In this document: in pieces, positions 44,601 to 55,355 of the stretch
Position numbering within the stretch: the first letter of the stretch is position 1
Layout of the letters: each line of letters begins with the position of its first letter
NCBI GenBank assembly: GCA_022818135.1
Contig: JAFMSR010000003.1
Location: 12,662,549-12,726,548 of the forward strand
From: Saxidomus purpurata
Taxonomy: Eukaryota > Mollusca > Bivalvia > Venerida > Veneridae
Direction of reading: 5' to 3'
Length of the DNA stretch: 64,000 nucleotides
Translations under genes and position numbers: made by a program
The notes under the pieces: model-generated
The model's database searches: none
Seen by the model: only the letters and a program-made list of their open reading frames with translations
Told to the model about the DNA's origin: nothing

Positions 44601-47600
44601 AGGTAACATTGGAAGAAAAAGTTACTAAGTATCTGATATATTAATGAGGTACTAAATCGCAGGTTCTTTCGTCAGTTAAGAAAATATGCTGATGCAAATT
44701 CAAATCTTTGCCTTCTTACTTATTATCGTATATTATAGAAATTTAAAGCTTTGAATATCACCTCTGATGTTCAGCAGGAAGTTGTGCTAGGAAAGGTAGA
44801 ACAAATTGAATATTCGATTGTCCCTTTTATTGATAAACTTAAGTCAGTGGGATGACTTGTTTAAGAGTATCGGGCGACTATTTTGTGGAGGTCTCTCTTC
44901 CTCTCAAAATTTACTTTGCTTCATCAACGCTTGGTTTGTGGGATGTTCACAAATTTTCAAAGGCAAAGCTTTTTTTACCTTTCCTGTTTGCTGCAAATCA
45001 TGTCATACCTAGCCTTCAAATGAATCGACTCCCCGATGAGCTAGTAGTAAGTAGATGCCTTTGAGAAAAGGTATTAAATTGACAAAGGGTTCACTTAATG
45101 ATGTTTGGATTGACTGCAAAGCTACAAAGTAAATGGTATCACACATAATGGCAGTGCTTAAGTATGTTGTTTTCTGTCTCGACCTTTGGCAGGTTGTGGT
45201 TCTGATAGTGGCCCCAATTATTTGTACAACAAACATCAAACTGATACGCCTTTTCTCAAAACACAAACAATGCTTAAGATGTTTGATGGGCATTTTGTAG
45301 ACCCCTTTTCTATTTCTAGTCCTCCAATAAAATGGATTAACTTTACAACTGGAATTGAAATATCGCAGGAGGTAAATAGTTTGTACAGGAGTGACTGATG
45401 GTTCTCTTTTGAAAGCAACAAGCCTTTAACAGTTTGACACGCTACCAAGGGCAAAACGGAACACAGTCAAAAGTGCTGTTGATGTAAATTTAAAGGTGGT
45501 CAGTTTTAATGGTGAAGATATGTACTTGAGATTATTGGCTATTAATGCATTCAAATAGGTTACTCTTGAACATGTATTCTCCTTTTAAAATGCACCGGTT
45601 CCACTAAGTTTGTTTTCAGATACTGGAGATATGATGGAACCAAAAACTCTGACTTTTGCGTAAAATTTCTTAATCTTAATTTCGAAACTTCTTAATCCTG
45701 ATTTGGTTCTTCTATGTATGTCTGACCCTGATTGTTGTGCATGATCTTATGGCAGTTATTCAGATGCTGCAACTTTCGAATGAACAAACATAATTATGGC
45801 TGCTGCATTTTGGAATGAAATTCTTTAAAACAGTGTGTAAAGCACACAAAATCATGTTATCTTTAACAAATATTTTACAAATAGTCCAGACACGCCAGAG
45901 ACCTTGTAACAGTACCTCCACTGCCCCTGTTGCTATTTAAATGAACATGCTATTACCAGACTGGAAGAGAGTCTTGGCCAATAGTAAAGGCTGAGAAAGG
46001 TCTTTATACAATATATCTCACTGAAAATTGCCATCATCTTCTTGCGAGGGGAAAAATATCTTTTGTTGATGAAATAGAGTCCAGTCAGAACGAAGCTGAT
46101 GGTAGAATAATACTACATTTGGCATATGCGTCTTCTCTTACAATCAAGAAAGCCAATGTTTTGGGTCTTTTGGTTCATTATTACATTAGTCTTGGTGCTG
46201 ACAAACTCCTTCTTAAAGCTGATTGAAAATCTATACATACTAACTTTACAAGGTATAAACCAATCCATAGGATAGATGCAAATTTGTTGCCTACCAAGCT
46301 AAAGATCTTGTTGTCTGTTTATTGTCTTACAGGGTGTGGTAATTGTTCATCCTTGTATGGCATATGTAAAAAGAAGACATTGCAGATTGCCTTTCAATAT
46401 ATTTTATTCTGTTAAGTTTAACAGAAATAAAATAATGAAATGAATAAGTACTTTACAGTACATAAATACATATGGAGTTGCAGATTTTAAACTCTCTGAA
46501 TTAGTTTTGCTGTTAGTAGCAATTAGCTGAAAAATTCTGCTTTTGTGGGTTATTTCTAACATACTATATGATTATGGGATGAGTTTTGCAAGTTGATAAT
46601 GTAATACATAGCAATATCTAAATTTGACTGATGTAAATGAATCTGTATGCATGTCTTTACACAAGAGGCAACAAACGAAAGTACACACATGGTTTTTAAT
46701 TTTAATATGGAAATGGAAAACACCTGTGACTTGTATATTTGAGTTTTATTTCAGACTTAGGTCCTAAAATAATAACATTTTCAAAGCTTTCGTGTGCATT
46801 GTTTTGAAAAGAATAATGCAGTGTTCTTTCTTCAATTTAAAGAAATCTGCTGCCTGTGTAACAGCACATCATTGTTTAACACTTATGGAAGATGGTTTTC
46901 AGACAAAATTCATATTTTCATGAAAAGAGTTACAATACTTTCATCTGAATAAATGATAAAAATGTTGAAGCTATTGATACTTTGTTTTTAGAGCTGTTTT
47001 GATGTGTTAAACTTTCTCTCTTAGAAAGGTGAAAAATAATAAAGCTTATCTGTGCTGAAATGTACAATCTGAAAATGGAAATAACAAATTGTTTAGAAAA
47101 GTTCAATTGCACTTTGACTTACCCCACCCACTTGCAAAAGCTAATCAGCTGGTGCATTAATATTAGATACCAAGTTATATATAAGGCGATCGAAATCAAA
47201 TCAACTTTATATTTTACATTATATTTTTACTCACAAGTGTCTATAACTGAAATACATTTATTTTACGTACCCTCAAACTTGATATGATTTACACACACAT
47301 TCAACCAATTTTGTGATTTTGGCAGCCATTTTGAAACCATCCTTGATTTTGTAAATCAGAAATAATATGTATCTGTTAAAATGCAACATGTATGCAACAT
47401 AATATGCATTAAATTTAGCTAAAAATAACAATCAAATGTACTTGAAAGTTTAAATGAATATTATGTATTTATATTGAAAATGCATGTGAAATTACCCCAC
47501 CCACTTTTAAATGCTTGTGTATTCAAAAGAATCCTAGTTTTTCTGCTGTAACACAGTTGTGTAACTCTTTTTAAGTCATATTTTATATCTGGTCGAATAA

Positions 47601-50255
47601 ATGTATCAAATTGGGAAAAGGAACCAAGTTGCTGGGAAAAAAAACTCTCGATACCCTAAAATTGTCCAAACAAAGGGCTAAATTTGTCAATTATTTTCAT
47701 ATCTTTCACTAAAACTCATATTTTCTTTCATAAAAACATATATTCTGTGTGAATTTATACATTTCTATGTTTAAAACTTAGACACAATCTCAAGAAAAAC
47801 ATTTGGACCAACAGTACTACAAAAACTGCATTTTTTATTTTTGGCGGCCATCTTGGACGCCATCTTGGATTTCTCAGATCGCCACCACTTATGCCAATTT
47901 ATGCCGGCGGTTTCATAAACTACTAAACCTTACGAACATTTTGGTATATAACATTGCTTGTTGCAATATCTGTCCCGGTTCATCATTTTTTAGACCTTGA
48001 TTGTCACCCTACCAATTCTCTTTAATTTACGGTGGAAGCATACTATATAAAAATACTCTAGTCTACCTTAGTGTTAATATATGAGGTTTGGGAAGGTGTT
48101 ATGTAGTTAATATCTTACAGCTGCAGAGTGGACCATGTGTGCTGCTTTTTCTCATAGCTAGAATTCACATCATGGTCAGTTTTCGACTACTTGACGTCTT
48201 ATTTTTTGACGGGTTGCTGTGTTATATGTCGTCATGTCGTCCAACAGGAACTCGACTCAGACCACATAAACATGTCATCACGTTTCCATAGTTTCATTGG
48301 GTTTTTTTATGTTTTTTCTAGTAAATTGTCAAACACTTACTACGTTGTCTTCTACTGAGTACAGAACGATAACCGTCTCGTTACAGCTAGACGAGTGTTT
48401 GCCCCATTTTATTCCCTGACCAAGGTAGTAGCTAAAGAGCTGGGCCTCACGGAACTGTGTTGCACGGTTGTAGTCTGTCACACTGCAATACAATCAAAAT
48501 TGCTTTTTAAAGGCCAACAAAATGATACATGAATAGTTACGGTGTTCCGTAGGGGACATCGCCATCTCTCTAATAATTTAGAGGGCGATAATGCGAACTA
48601 ATGATGACAATGCGCAAAGATGGAAAAAGCATCGCAAATCGTCATCGTGACTTTGCGCATCGTCATCGTGAATTTACCTAGCATCATCGTGAATTTGCGT
48701 TTCGTCATCGTGACTTTGCGTATCGTCATCGTGAATTTTCGTATCGTCAACGTTACTTTGCGTATCGTCATCGTGAATTTGCGTATCGTCATCGTGAATT
48801 TGCGTATTGTCATCGTGAATTTGCCTATCGTCATCGTGAATTTGCGTATTGTCATCGTGAATTTGCGTATCGTCATCGTGACTTTGCGTATCGTCATCGT
48901 GAATTTGCGTATCGTCATCGTGAATTTACCTAGCATCATCGTGAATTTACGTATCGTCATCGTGACTTTGCGTATCGTCATCGTGAATTTACGTATCGTC
49001 ATCGTGACTTTGCGTATCGTCATCGTGAATTTGCGTATTGTCATCGTGAATTTGCGTATTGTCATCGTGACAATGCGTATCGTCATCGTGACAATGCGTA
49101 TCGCTATCGGCACTTCGTGCATGAAATATTCCAATTGCGACTCACTTCGCGTACCGTAACCGCCATATTTTACAACAAGATGCGACAGAAAATTCAAATA
49201 TATTATTTTGTACATCCGAAGGGTACTACATAATTATACAAACTTGAAGACCGCGATGTAAGCCAAGAAATATTTACATTTATGAAAGGCGATTGAAAAT
49301 ATACCACTAAAACTATTTTAACGAAGACATTTAACATAACCCAAGACTAATCGCGATTATTTGTATTCATGATTAACCAATTAATAAGTAAAATGACTAC
49401 AGTATCACGAAACTTGTACGTACAGGCAAAAAGAGTTCCAGCTCCAGAAGCATATCTATCCTTTTCGTTTAAACCATGTTTGTTTCCGTCTTCGTATACT
49501 TGTGCCAAATAAACCCACGGAGCTAACTTGTCATTACTTTTACTTTGGACAAAAGTGTGTCCATTAAAAAGTCAAAGACTGAATAGTGAACAGTATATAC
49601 ATGATAAGACGCCAGGTTATGCGGGCTGTCCGCGAATACGTAGAATCATTTACGGCTAGCATGATGGAAAATATGTAAATATTCCTTCAAATACATGTAC
49701 AACACTACATGGGATTACTCACTTGACTGTGAAGTATCTCGTCATTTTGGGCACGATGGCCACCATCACAAGATAGCCCTTGCGTCTGGTAGCCCGGGGA
49801 CCGGAAGAATAGCATGGTACAGTTGTCTCATTGTAAATATTCTTCACCAAGTTGTCAATGGCATCCGCTGAAGGAGGTAGAGAAGAAAAAAACATATAGA
49901 ACAGTCAGTTGGGATATGTAGTATATAGATCAGTCGGTAGCTGGGTGTGTTTGGAAAGGTAAAATAGTTACAATGTAAATTTAACCTGTCAGATATGTGA
50001 TTAACATTATAAGAAATATATGTAGATATGAATTTGCAATTTCTACAGTAATACAGTTACATGTATCTCATCTATGTTTAACTAACCTTCACTTTCCGGA
50101 AGATATCCCTGTGGGTCACAGATGAATGACGGTCTCGCCCTTCCACATGCCTGGTATCTGTCGATGGGGTCCGGGTAGGTACCTACGGTATAATTAGCGG
50201 ACTGTGCGAAAACTGGCACGAGGAAACAGGCAACAAATAGTAGAAGTGTTTGCAT
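41643..50255 (-). CDS. Secreted MOLO1/TPM-domain-like protein, complete gene
   Basis: Six coding exons (50255-50087, 49867-49723, 49542-49420, 48482-48341, 42779-42631, 41673-41643) total 759 nt, 252 residues plus stop, with all phases compatible. Seen: a signal peptide (MQTLLLFVACFLVPVFAQ); YPDPIDRYQACGR then CDPQGYL; the central GYLVMVAIVPKM strand; LFSYYLGQGIKWG followed by a cysteine and TVIVLYSVEDN; and LYTSTQSKAREKLVDTRVRD. This order (CDP-G-L, GY-I-VA, W-G--C--V-I--S--D) matches the family of C. elegans MOLO-1, a modulator of levamisole acetylcholine receptors with a TPM-like fold. No transmembrane segment follows, so I infer a secreted protein; receptor modulation is only a family hint. 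A likely poly(A) signal (AATAAA, minus strand) lies at 41138-41133. The exon 3 donor is the weakest boundary. Confidence 0.82.
41868..42082 (+). mobile_element. tRNA-derived SINE
   Basis: The head has an A box-like GTGGTCAAGTGGTAACG and B box AGTTCGATTCCCG. The tail, AAGATAACTAAACTTTTGGC, resembles 4066-4322. The acceptor ends do not pair, so it is not a tRNA gene. Confidence 0.6.
42631..42779 (-). CDS. MOLO1-like exon 5
   Basis: Acceptor GACCGTTTCAG, donor GTGAGT. It encodes LYTSTQSKAREKLVDTRVRD then TIMNAYTMYYPFDTDAKKAS, ending NYLVRTY. It is separated from exon 4 by a 5.56-kb intron nearly filled by one transposon (42947-48014). Confidence 0.85.
42947..48014 (+). mobile_element. 5.07-kb DNA transposon with long inverted arms
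   Basis: The ends are inverted copies: TGGTAGGGTGAC at 42947 and GTCACCCTACCA ending 48014, flanked by ATT on both sides (42944-42946 and 48015-48017), a possible 3-bp target duplication. Similarity of the arms runs for hundreds of bases (42947-43500 against 47480-48014), including the CCAAGATGGC/GGCGGCC motif and the AAAGTGGGTGGGGTAA motif. The left arm is also tandemly repeated at about 43620-44165, and the right arm has a second partial copy near 47120-47360. A fossil ORF lies between them. The element sits inside the MOLO1-like intron 42780-48340. Confidence 0.8.
44806..46410 (+). pseudogene. Fossil ORF of the long-arm transposon
   Basis: Plus-strand pieces separated by stops and frameshifts: DPFSISSPPIKWINFTTGIE near 45300-45370; LYTIYLTENCHHLLARGKIS, then FVDEIESSQNEADGRIILHL and VLGLLVHYYISLGADKLLLK (46002-46226); LPTKLKILLSVYCLTGCGNC and SSLYGICKKKT (46282-46390). 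The order SSQ-EADTR-LLHA, then D-DV, then TGCDTTS--GKKK is shared by large ORFs that recur in long-TIR invertebrate elements. Here EADTR is EADGR and TGCDTTS is TGCGNCS. No activity is expected. I cannot name the superfamily with certainty. Confidence 0.6.
48341..48482 (-). CDS. MOLO1-like exon 4
   Basis: Acceptor GTATTGCAG, donor GTAAGT at 48340. It encodes VTDYNRATQFREAQLFSYYL, then GQGIKWGKHSSSCNETVIVL and YSVEDNVV: the W-G...C...V-I-L-S-D core of the fold. A second possible donor (GTAGTA at 48343) would drop one residue without a frame change. Confidence 0.83.
48640..49110. repeat. 21-bp minisatellite, open in frame on both strands
   Basis: About 22 copies of CGTATCGTCATCGTGAATTT+G, with CTTTG/ATTTG alternation and a few variants (ACCTAGCATCATCG). 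Because 21 is a multiple of three, the array gives long frames: RIVIVNL on plus and MTIRKFT on minus. It lies in the MOLO1-like intron 3 (48483-49419). It is CpG-rich compared with its surroundings. Confidence 0.9.
49420..49542 (-). CDS. MOLO1-like exon 3
   Basis: Acceptor GTCCAAAG, then SNDKLAPWVYLAQVYEDG and NEKDRYASGAGTLFAC. The obvious donor GTACGT at 49423 gives a phase that puts a stop at the start of exon 4; the next GT (GTACAA at 49419) keeps the frame and is used here. A cDNA would settle this boundary. Confidence 0.7.
49723..49867 (-). CDS. MOLO1-like exon 2
   Basis: Acceptor CTACCTCCTTCAG, donor GTGAGT. It encodes ADAIDNLVKNIYNETTVPCY then GYLVMVAIVPKMTRYFTV. The GY-hydrophobic-VA strand and KM are typical of TPM-like domains. 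It joins exon 1 by a split GCG codon. Confidence 0.85.
50087..50255 (-). CDS. MOLO1-like exon 1 (signal peptide)
   Basis: Acceptor GTTGTTTTCAG puts 14 nt of UTR (50269-50256) before the ATG at 50255. It encodes the signal peptide and YPDPIDRYQACGRARPSFIC, then DPQGYLPESE, with donor GTTAGT at 50086, phase 1. The longer frame starting upstream (MLFSDQNVT...) would read through the acceptor and is rejected. Confidence 0.85.
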
Positions 50256-50946
50256 CGTGACGTTCTGGTCTGAAAACAACAAGTTACGTGCTCAATATGG
50301 CCTAGAGGGTACATGGTTTCAGTGGCTGTGTCTAAATGTTACACGTTTTATTTTATACGAAATAGTAAAAATGCGTGCCAGCTTTCCTCTCTGCAATTCG
50401 CTTTAAAAAGATCACAGGAGATAATAGACCGGTAAAAATAGGTCATCTCTTAAAACAAAAACATAAGAAGAATGAAAATATCATGTTTTAGTTTACACCT
50501 ATGTTAATGAAGATCTTCGTGAATATGGTATGCTAGGACTTGCAAATTACTTTTAGAACATTAATTGGTCGTAAACCTGGTAAATGCTTGAAGAAAATAG
50601 TTTGAGGACCGGTTTTGCACTGTTTATACTTCTCTTCTGAAATGACCCTTTCTTACTTGAATTGAGGAGGTAACGTCTGCGGGGGTGGTCCTGGCCGTAT
50701 ATCAGACATTCCCTTTTTTTTAATTGAAGTACTTGTAAAATAAAAGCATGTGGCATATATTCGCTCGATTGTATTTTATTATCTTTACTCGTCATATATA
50801 TGCACGAAGCTCTATGTGCGAATGGATCAACGACCATGAAGTGATAACATATATGCAACTACAACTGACGTAATAAGAAAACACCGCATACCATCTAAAT
50901 GTAAATAATTCAGGAATTCGTTTTCAAAGAAGAAAGAAACACTTAC

Positions 50947-51000
50947 CTTGTGATTACCAATTACCGAATATAAAATTGCTCCAAAGAAAACAAAGGATGT
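50947..51000 (-). other. Possible 5' UTR exon of the MOLO1-like gene
   Basis: On the minus strand a good donor (ACAAG, then GTAAGT) lies at 50946, about 680 bp upstream of the coding-exon acceptor. No ATG is needed from it. Its 5' end is not defined and the upper coordinate is arbitrary. Confidence 0.4.
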
Positions 51001-51276
51001 GAAAACTATTTACTCTCTTATTGCCGTGTACAAATAACCACGACTGCCTGGAATGCAGGCCGTGTACGCACTCCTACAACTCTGGCAATATAGATAGAAC
51101 TCTGGCAATAGATATAATCTGAGTCATCCTGACGTAGGTGTAAACACATATGTACTGATAAGCCTTTTGCTTGAGGCCAACTGTTTCTCATCGCACTTTC
51201 TTTGTTTACTCGAGTTCGTTTTTTGTTTGATTTTTTTAATTGTCGATTTACTATGTGAATGAATAGTATGGTGATA

Positions 51277-51776
51277 NNNNNNNNNNNNNNNNNNNNNNNN
51301 NNNNNNNNNNNNNNNNNNNNNNNNNNNNNNNNNNNNNNNNNNNNNNNNNNNNNNNNNNNNNNNNNNNNNNNNNNNNNNNNNNNNNNNNNNNNNNNNNNNN
51401 NNNNNNNNNNNNNNNNNNNNNNNNNNNNNNNNNNNNNNNNNNNNNNNNNNNNNNNNNNNNNNNNNNNNNNNNNNNNNNNNNNNNNNNNNNNNNNNNNNNN
51501 NNNNNNNNNNNNNNNNNNNNNNNNNNNNNNNNNNNNNNNNNNNNNNNNNNNNNNNNNNNNNNNNNNNNNNNNNNNNNNNNNNNNNNNNNNNNNNNNNNNN
51601 NNNNNNNNNNNNNNNNNNNNNNNNNNNNNNNNNNNNNNNNNNNNNNNNNNNNNNNNNNNNNNNNNNNNNNNNNNNNNNNNNNNNNNNNNNNNNNNNNNNN
51701 NNNNNNNNNNNNNNNNNNNNNNNNNNNNNNNNNNNNNNNNNNNNNNNNNNNNNNNNNNNNNNNNNNNNNNNNNNNN
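51277..51776. other. Assembly gap, exactly 500 N
   Basis: A second placeholder run of 500 N, about 0.3 kb upstream of the likely MOLO1-like promoter region. Confidence 0.99.
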
Positions 51777-51847
51777 ACGGGAGACATGCCGAGGTCTCAT
51801 CCCAATATTAAGCTGACATTCATGCTCTTTGGGACCAAGGTCTTTCA

Positions 51848-51878
51848 AATACTATTTGAAAGACCTTGTTGGGACGGA
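51848..51878. repeat. Perfect short hairpin
   Basis: AAGGTCTTTCAAATA and its complement meet around a single C: 15-bp arms. Possibly the centre or tip of a foldback element cut by the N gap. Confidence 0.6.
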
Positions 51879-53437
51879 CCTTGATAAAATTCTCATCAAA
51901 TCAAATAATCCTCGGCCGTTCCATGTCTTTACGAGAAATGTTTTGTCTTTTATAAATTAATATAGTATATTACACATTTTATTTCGACAGCCATATCGTA
52001 AAAAAAACGTATGAGCTGTAAAGCCTTCCATATAATCAACAGCTATCATAAGGAACATGTTTTGTCCGCTTTGCAGACAACTCATGAATACTAAAAATAG
52101 ACATGATAATAACAGGTTTGCAAAATTACCTCTCAGCTTACAGACGCTCTTGACCATATGCAAATGTTTTTTTCATAGGCATAAAGGTAAACATGTCGTG
52201 CTCTAACCCAGATATACACATGTATTGTCGTGCTCTAACCCAGATATAAATCTTAAGAAACCTCTCATTAGCAAATACACAGAAACAAAAAAATAAGAAG
52301 GGAAGAAAGAAGTCCAGGAACGTAGAATATACATATGATTCTACGTTCCTGGATGGACCAATGAATTGGTCATGTGCTTTGGGTTTGGAGATGTTTGCAG
52401 CTTTAGGTTGCTTTCATAGTGAAATCCTATCCTCAGCTAGCAAGGCACCAGTTACATTAACTGATAAGCAGTGAAATCCAATAAACCGGAATGACATATT
52501 TAGCATTAGAGCAGGCGTCTCACCATATCCAAGCACTGGGTCAATAAAAACACTTGTTAAAGTGCAAAAGACCCGCAAAAAATATTTTGATAACTTTATC
52601 AGTAGATATTGGCCTCTCTGTTTGAAAACATAAGATATATAATACCCAAAACAAAGTGACAATATCTATTCTGCATACTCTTTTACATTTAAATAATGGG
52701 TAATACTTTAGTGATCCAAAAGAATAAAACGGCATATACATTGTATGAGATCTGAAGTAAAGATTCGGAATTGTAGTCTGTAAGAAACAATACTAAAATA
52801 CTAAACTATCTGAGTCGTTATTTATTTTCTTTGGTGTAAAGTTTATTTTCAAATCTTAAGGGAGTTTTCACAGTTCGAAAGTGCAGAACACAAACTATCC
52901 AGCAAACTTGCTTCAAAGTTTTAAAATTTCAAAGTTTATTTTACAAACATGCATGAATCCCGCATAAAGCGGACAGCATCAGCGAAATACATGGATATAT
53001 AGGGCCTAAAAAACATATCAACATGACAAAACGGAAAACTACTATAGCCTATTATAACATAATATATGTACTTGGATATCACATTTTAACATTGTCTGAA
53101 TTTATACAGTGTAGAATATACATAGATCAACAGTTTCATTTTTATCAAATATAAAGTTCTTTTTTGTTTAGTCATTAAGTATCTATACAATCTTTAGTAA
53201 TTGAAAATGTCTCGTTACAACTAATAGTTATTTCTCGCCTTTTTCAAAATTTGTGTGCGTCATAGATTAGACATTTCCACGAATAACTCGTGCTTTTCTT
53301 TCAGTCTAAAGAATATATATACTTACTTTGAACACTATTGTGTAGTCAATGCTAGCCGTGCGGTTGGTTTAATGGCAAAGTGTTATGATGCTATTGTGCT
53401 TATAAATGTTTATTATTTTGGATTAACCTTACTAAAA
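51879..53437. other. No gene seen
   Basis: Apart from the hairpin at 52316-52356 and a tandem pair of CGTGCTCTAACCCAGATATA at 52197-52250, nothing is recognisable. Confidence 0.5.
52316..52356. repeat. Hairpin with 15-bp perfect arms
   Basis: CCAGGAACGTAGAAT, a 9-10-nt loop, then ATTCTACGTTCCTGG. No gene context; possibly a small foldback element. Confidence 0.65.
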
Positions 53438-53446
53438 TCGTAAGTA

Positions 53447-53640
53447 TTAGACATAGTGGATAATATTAGACCATACCTAAACATTGTAAATCTTATCAAG
53501 TATTCTAACTGCACTTGACTAAGTTTAGAGTTAAATTAGAACTACGTGTGGCAAATTAAAATAATTTATATACTTGTAAGATATGATGTAAACAGACCCC
53601 ACATATTGGTGGTTTATAGTTTAATATTATCCACTACATT
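53447..53640. mobile_element. 194-bp MITE with 9-bp flanking repeats
   Basis: Inverted ends share TAGTGGATAATATTA and the complement TAATATTATCCACTA. Both sides carry TCGTAAGTA (53438-53446 and 53641-53649), a likely target duplication. Confidence 0.75.
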
Positions 53641-54084
53641 TCGTAAGTAAACATTGAGGCGCAAAGACAAGTGCATTTAGAATAGCTTACTTAATTAAAT
53701 ATATGATGTCTAAATTTGACTGTCAAATAAACACATTTTCTAACTTGCAAAATAAACATCGAGGTGCAAAAAATAAGGCAGGCCTCATTCTAAGTAGTCT
53801 AGGAAAGCCTTAGTACATTCTAGCTGTCTAGATTACGAACGCTTTAGACCAGCTAGCCATTGTCATATATATTTAAGGTTATATTACCCTTCAACATGGT
53901 CATATTGGTTTATAGTTAAGATTAATGCTCAAAACACAGCGGATGCTTCAAAAACATATAATAATAAGTTTTACCAAGTTATTTCTGTAATTGACAAATA
54001 CAAATAAACATTACTACAGTACCGAAAGGGTGGATTTTGTATTTTCCTCTATATTCAATATGAATAGTTTATACTAACTTCCTT

Positions 54085-54262
54085 GCGAAACAAGTTCTTA
54101 CAACTATATATCGCTCCGAGACTCATTCCAGATGGAATCACCTCGAGGGAGAGGGCAAGGGATTAGGTCGCCTAGGACACTACCGACTGGCGTGGTAGGG
54201 ATGAACCCGGGGCCCTTCGATCCTGAGGCGAACGCGCTACCATTGCGCCACGGCGGCTCATT
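54085..54262 (-). mobile_element. tRNA-derived SINE
   Basis: Same family as 24540-24750, reversed: CGAAACAAGTTCTTACAAC, CATTCCAGATGGAATCACC, GGACACTACCGACTGG, then the head GCGCTACCATTGCGCCACGG. Confidence 0.85.
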
Positions 54263-54660
54263 CAATATGAATAAAACTGTTATACAGATCGTTATTTTTG
54301 GGTTATAACCATGGCAATGTTTATTATTCTAGGAGTATAAATCATTGATTAATGTTAATATGTTTAGGATTTTGATGGTCACTTTGAACGGTAATATCAC
54401 TTTAAATGCGAATATAACTCTGTCACCGTTGTCAGTAGCCTTGGACTGCTGAAGGCATGAGTTATACAATGTCTGTGATGCATACATGATTAACAATCAT
54501 ACCGTGAATTTAAAAAAAAAAGAGTAAAAGAAGGGAGAATACTCTAAACATTCAATTATCATTGATATTTTACAGTTTATACATAGTACATGACAGTAGT
54601 ACCCGTTGTCTATAACATCATTAGGCGCCTGTAAAGGATGTATAAAATTCGATCTTTACA

Positions 54661-55040
54661 TCATCTTTTAGTAGAAAAGAAAATGAAATAGACCATCGGT
54701 AATTTAAACATTTCTAAAATATTCATTATCTTGTCACAAAAAATACTAATATATTTCAGTGTAATATAGTTATCTGTTGTCATCAGGTTAATAAACTTGA
54801 ACATATTTGGCCTTGTTCTTGTATATCTCTCAATATATCTATTTCTTTGGATATTAAAGATGGGGAAGATTGTAAGATAATGATATTCATCTCCAATTTC
54901 TTGACAATTTATGCATTTTCTTTCATTCTGTGGTTTGTTTCTCCACCTGCCAGTTTCTATTGGTAATTTGTGGTTTCTTGTCATATATTGTACTAGTTTT
55001 TTTGCAAAGATAGTGTGGTGAAAAGTTATACACTAAAGTT
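54661..55040 (-). pseudogene. LINE ORF2 C-terminal fragment
   Basis: On the minus strand an open stretch reads FAKKLVQYMTRNHKLPIETG, then RWRNKPQNERKCINCQEIGD and EYHYLTIF, followed by RNRYIERYTRTRPN and LMTTDNYITL. The pattern (HKLPIE-GRW, ERKC-C--IGDE-HY, RPN--KF--LM---N) is the post-reverse-transcriptase tail of non-LTR retrotransposon proteins. The last expected cysteine of the knuckle is replaced (TIF), the rest of ORF2 is missing upstream, and it is a dead 5'-truncated copy. Confidence 0.7.
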
Positions 55041-55271
55041 TTCTACGAAATTTGATACTGGTCCCTAAATATAGGTGGGAACCACTTGTTAAAATTGTTG
55101 ACCTGTGTGATTAACCGGATATTGGTGGTGTCCCGAGTGCAGCAACTCGAGAGAATTTGTTATGGGATCTAGCTCAAACGACGATTCGAACACGATTTGT
55201 CTTTATATACAAAGAGTAGATACATTTGGTTCTAGTTGGCCTTAACAACGCAGGAACCTTTATGCCGTAAA

Positions 55272-55355
55272 AATATAGAGGATAATTGTTGGTTTCGGTG
55301 TAAGATCACGTTATAATTTCACTGAGTGGGCACCAAAAGTGATATTTTCACACAA
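55272..55355 (+). mobile_element. Single arm of the 23436 MITE family
   Basis: GAGGATAATTGTTGGTTTCG through ATAATTTCACTGAGTGGGCA matches the left arm at 23436-23510. The second arm is missing. Confidence 0.6.

Noticed and set aside
48598..49215. 205-codon minus-strand frame rich in MTIRKFT repeats as a protein gene
   Set aside because: It is a pure translation of the 21-bp array, also open on the other strand, and lies in an intron without splice support.
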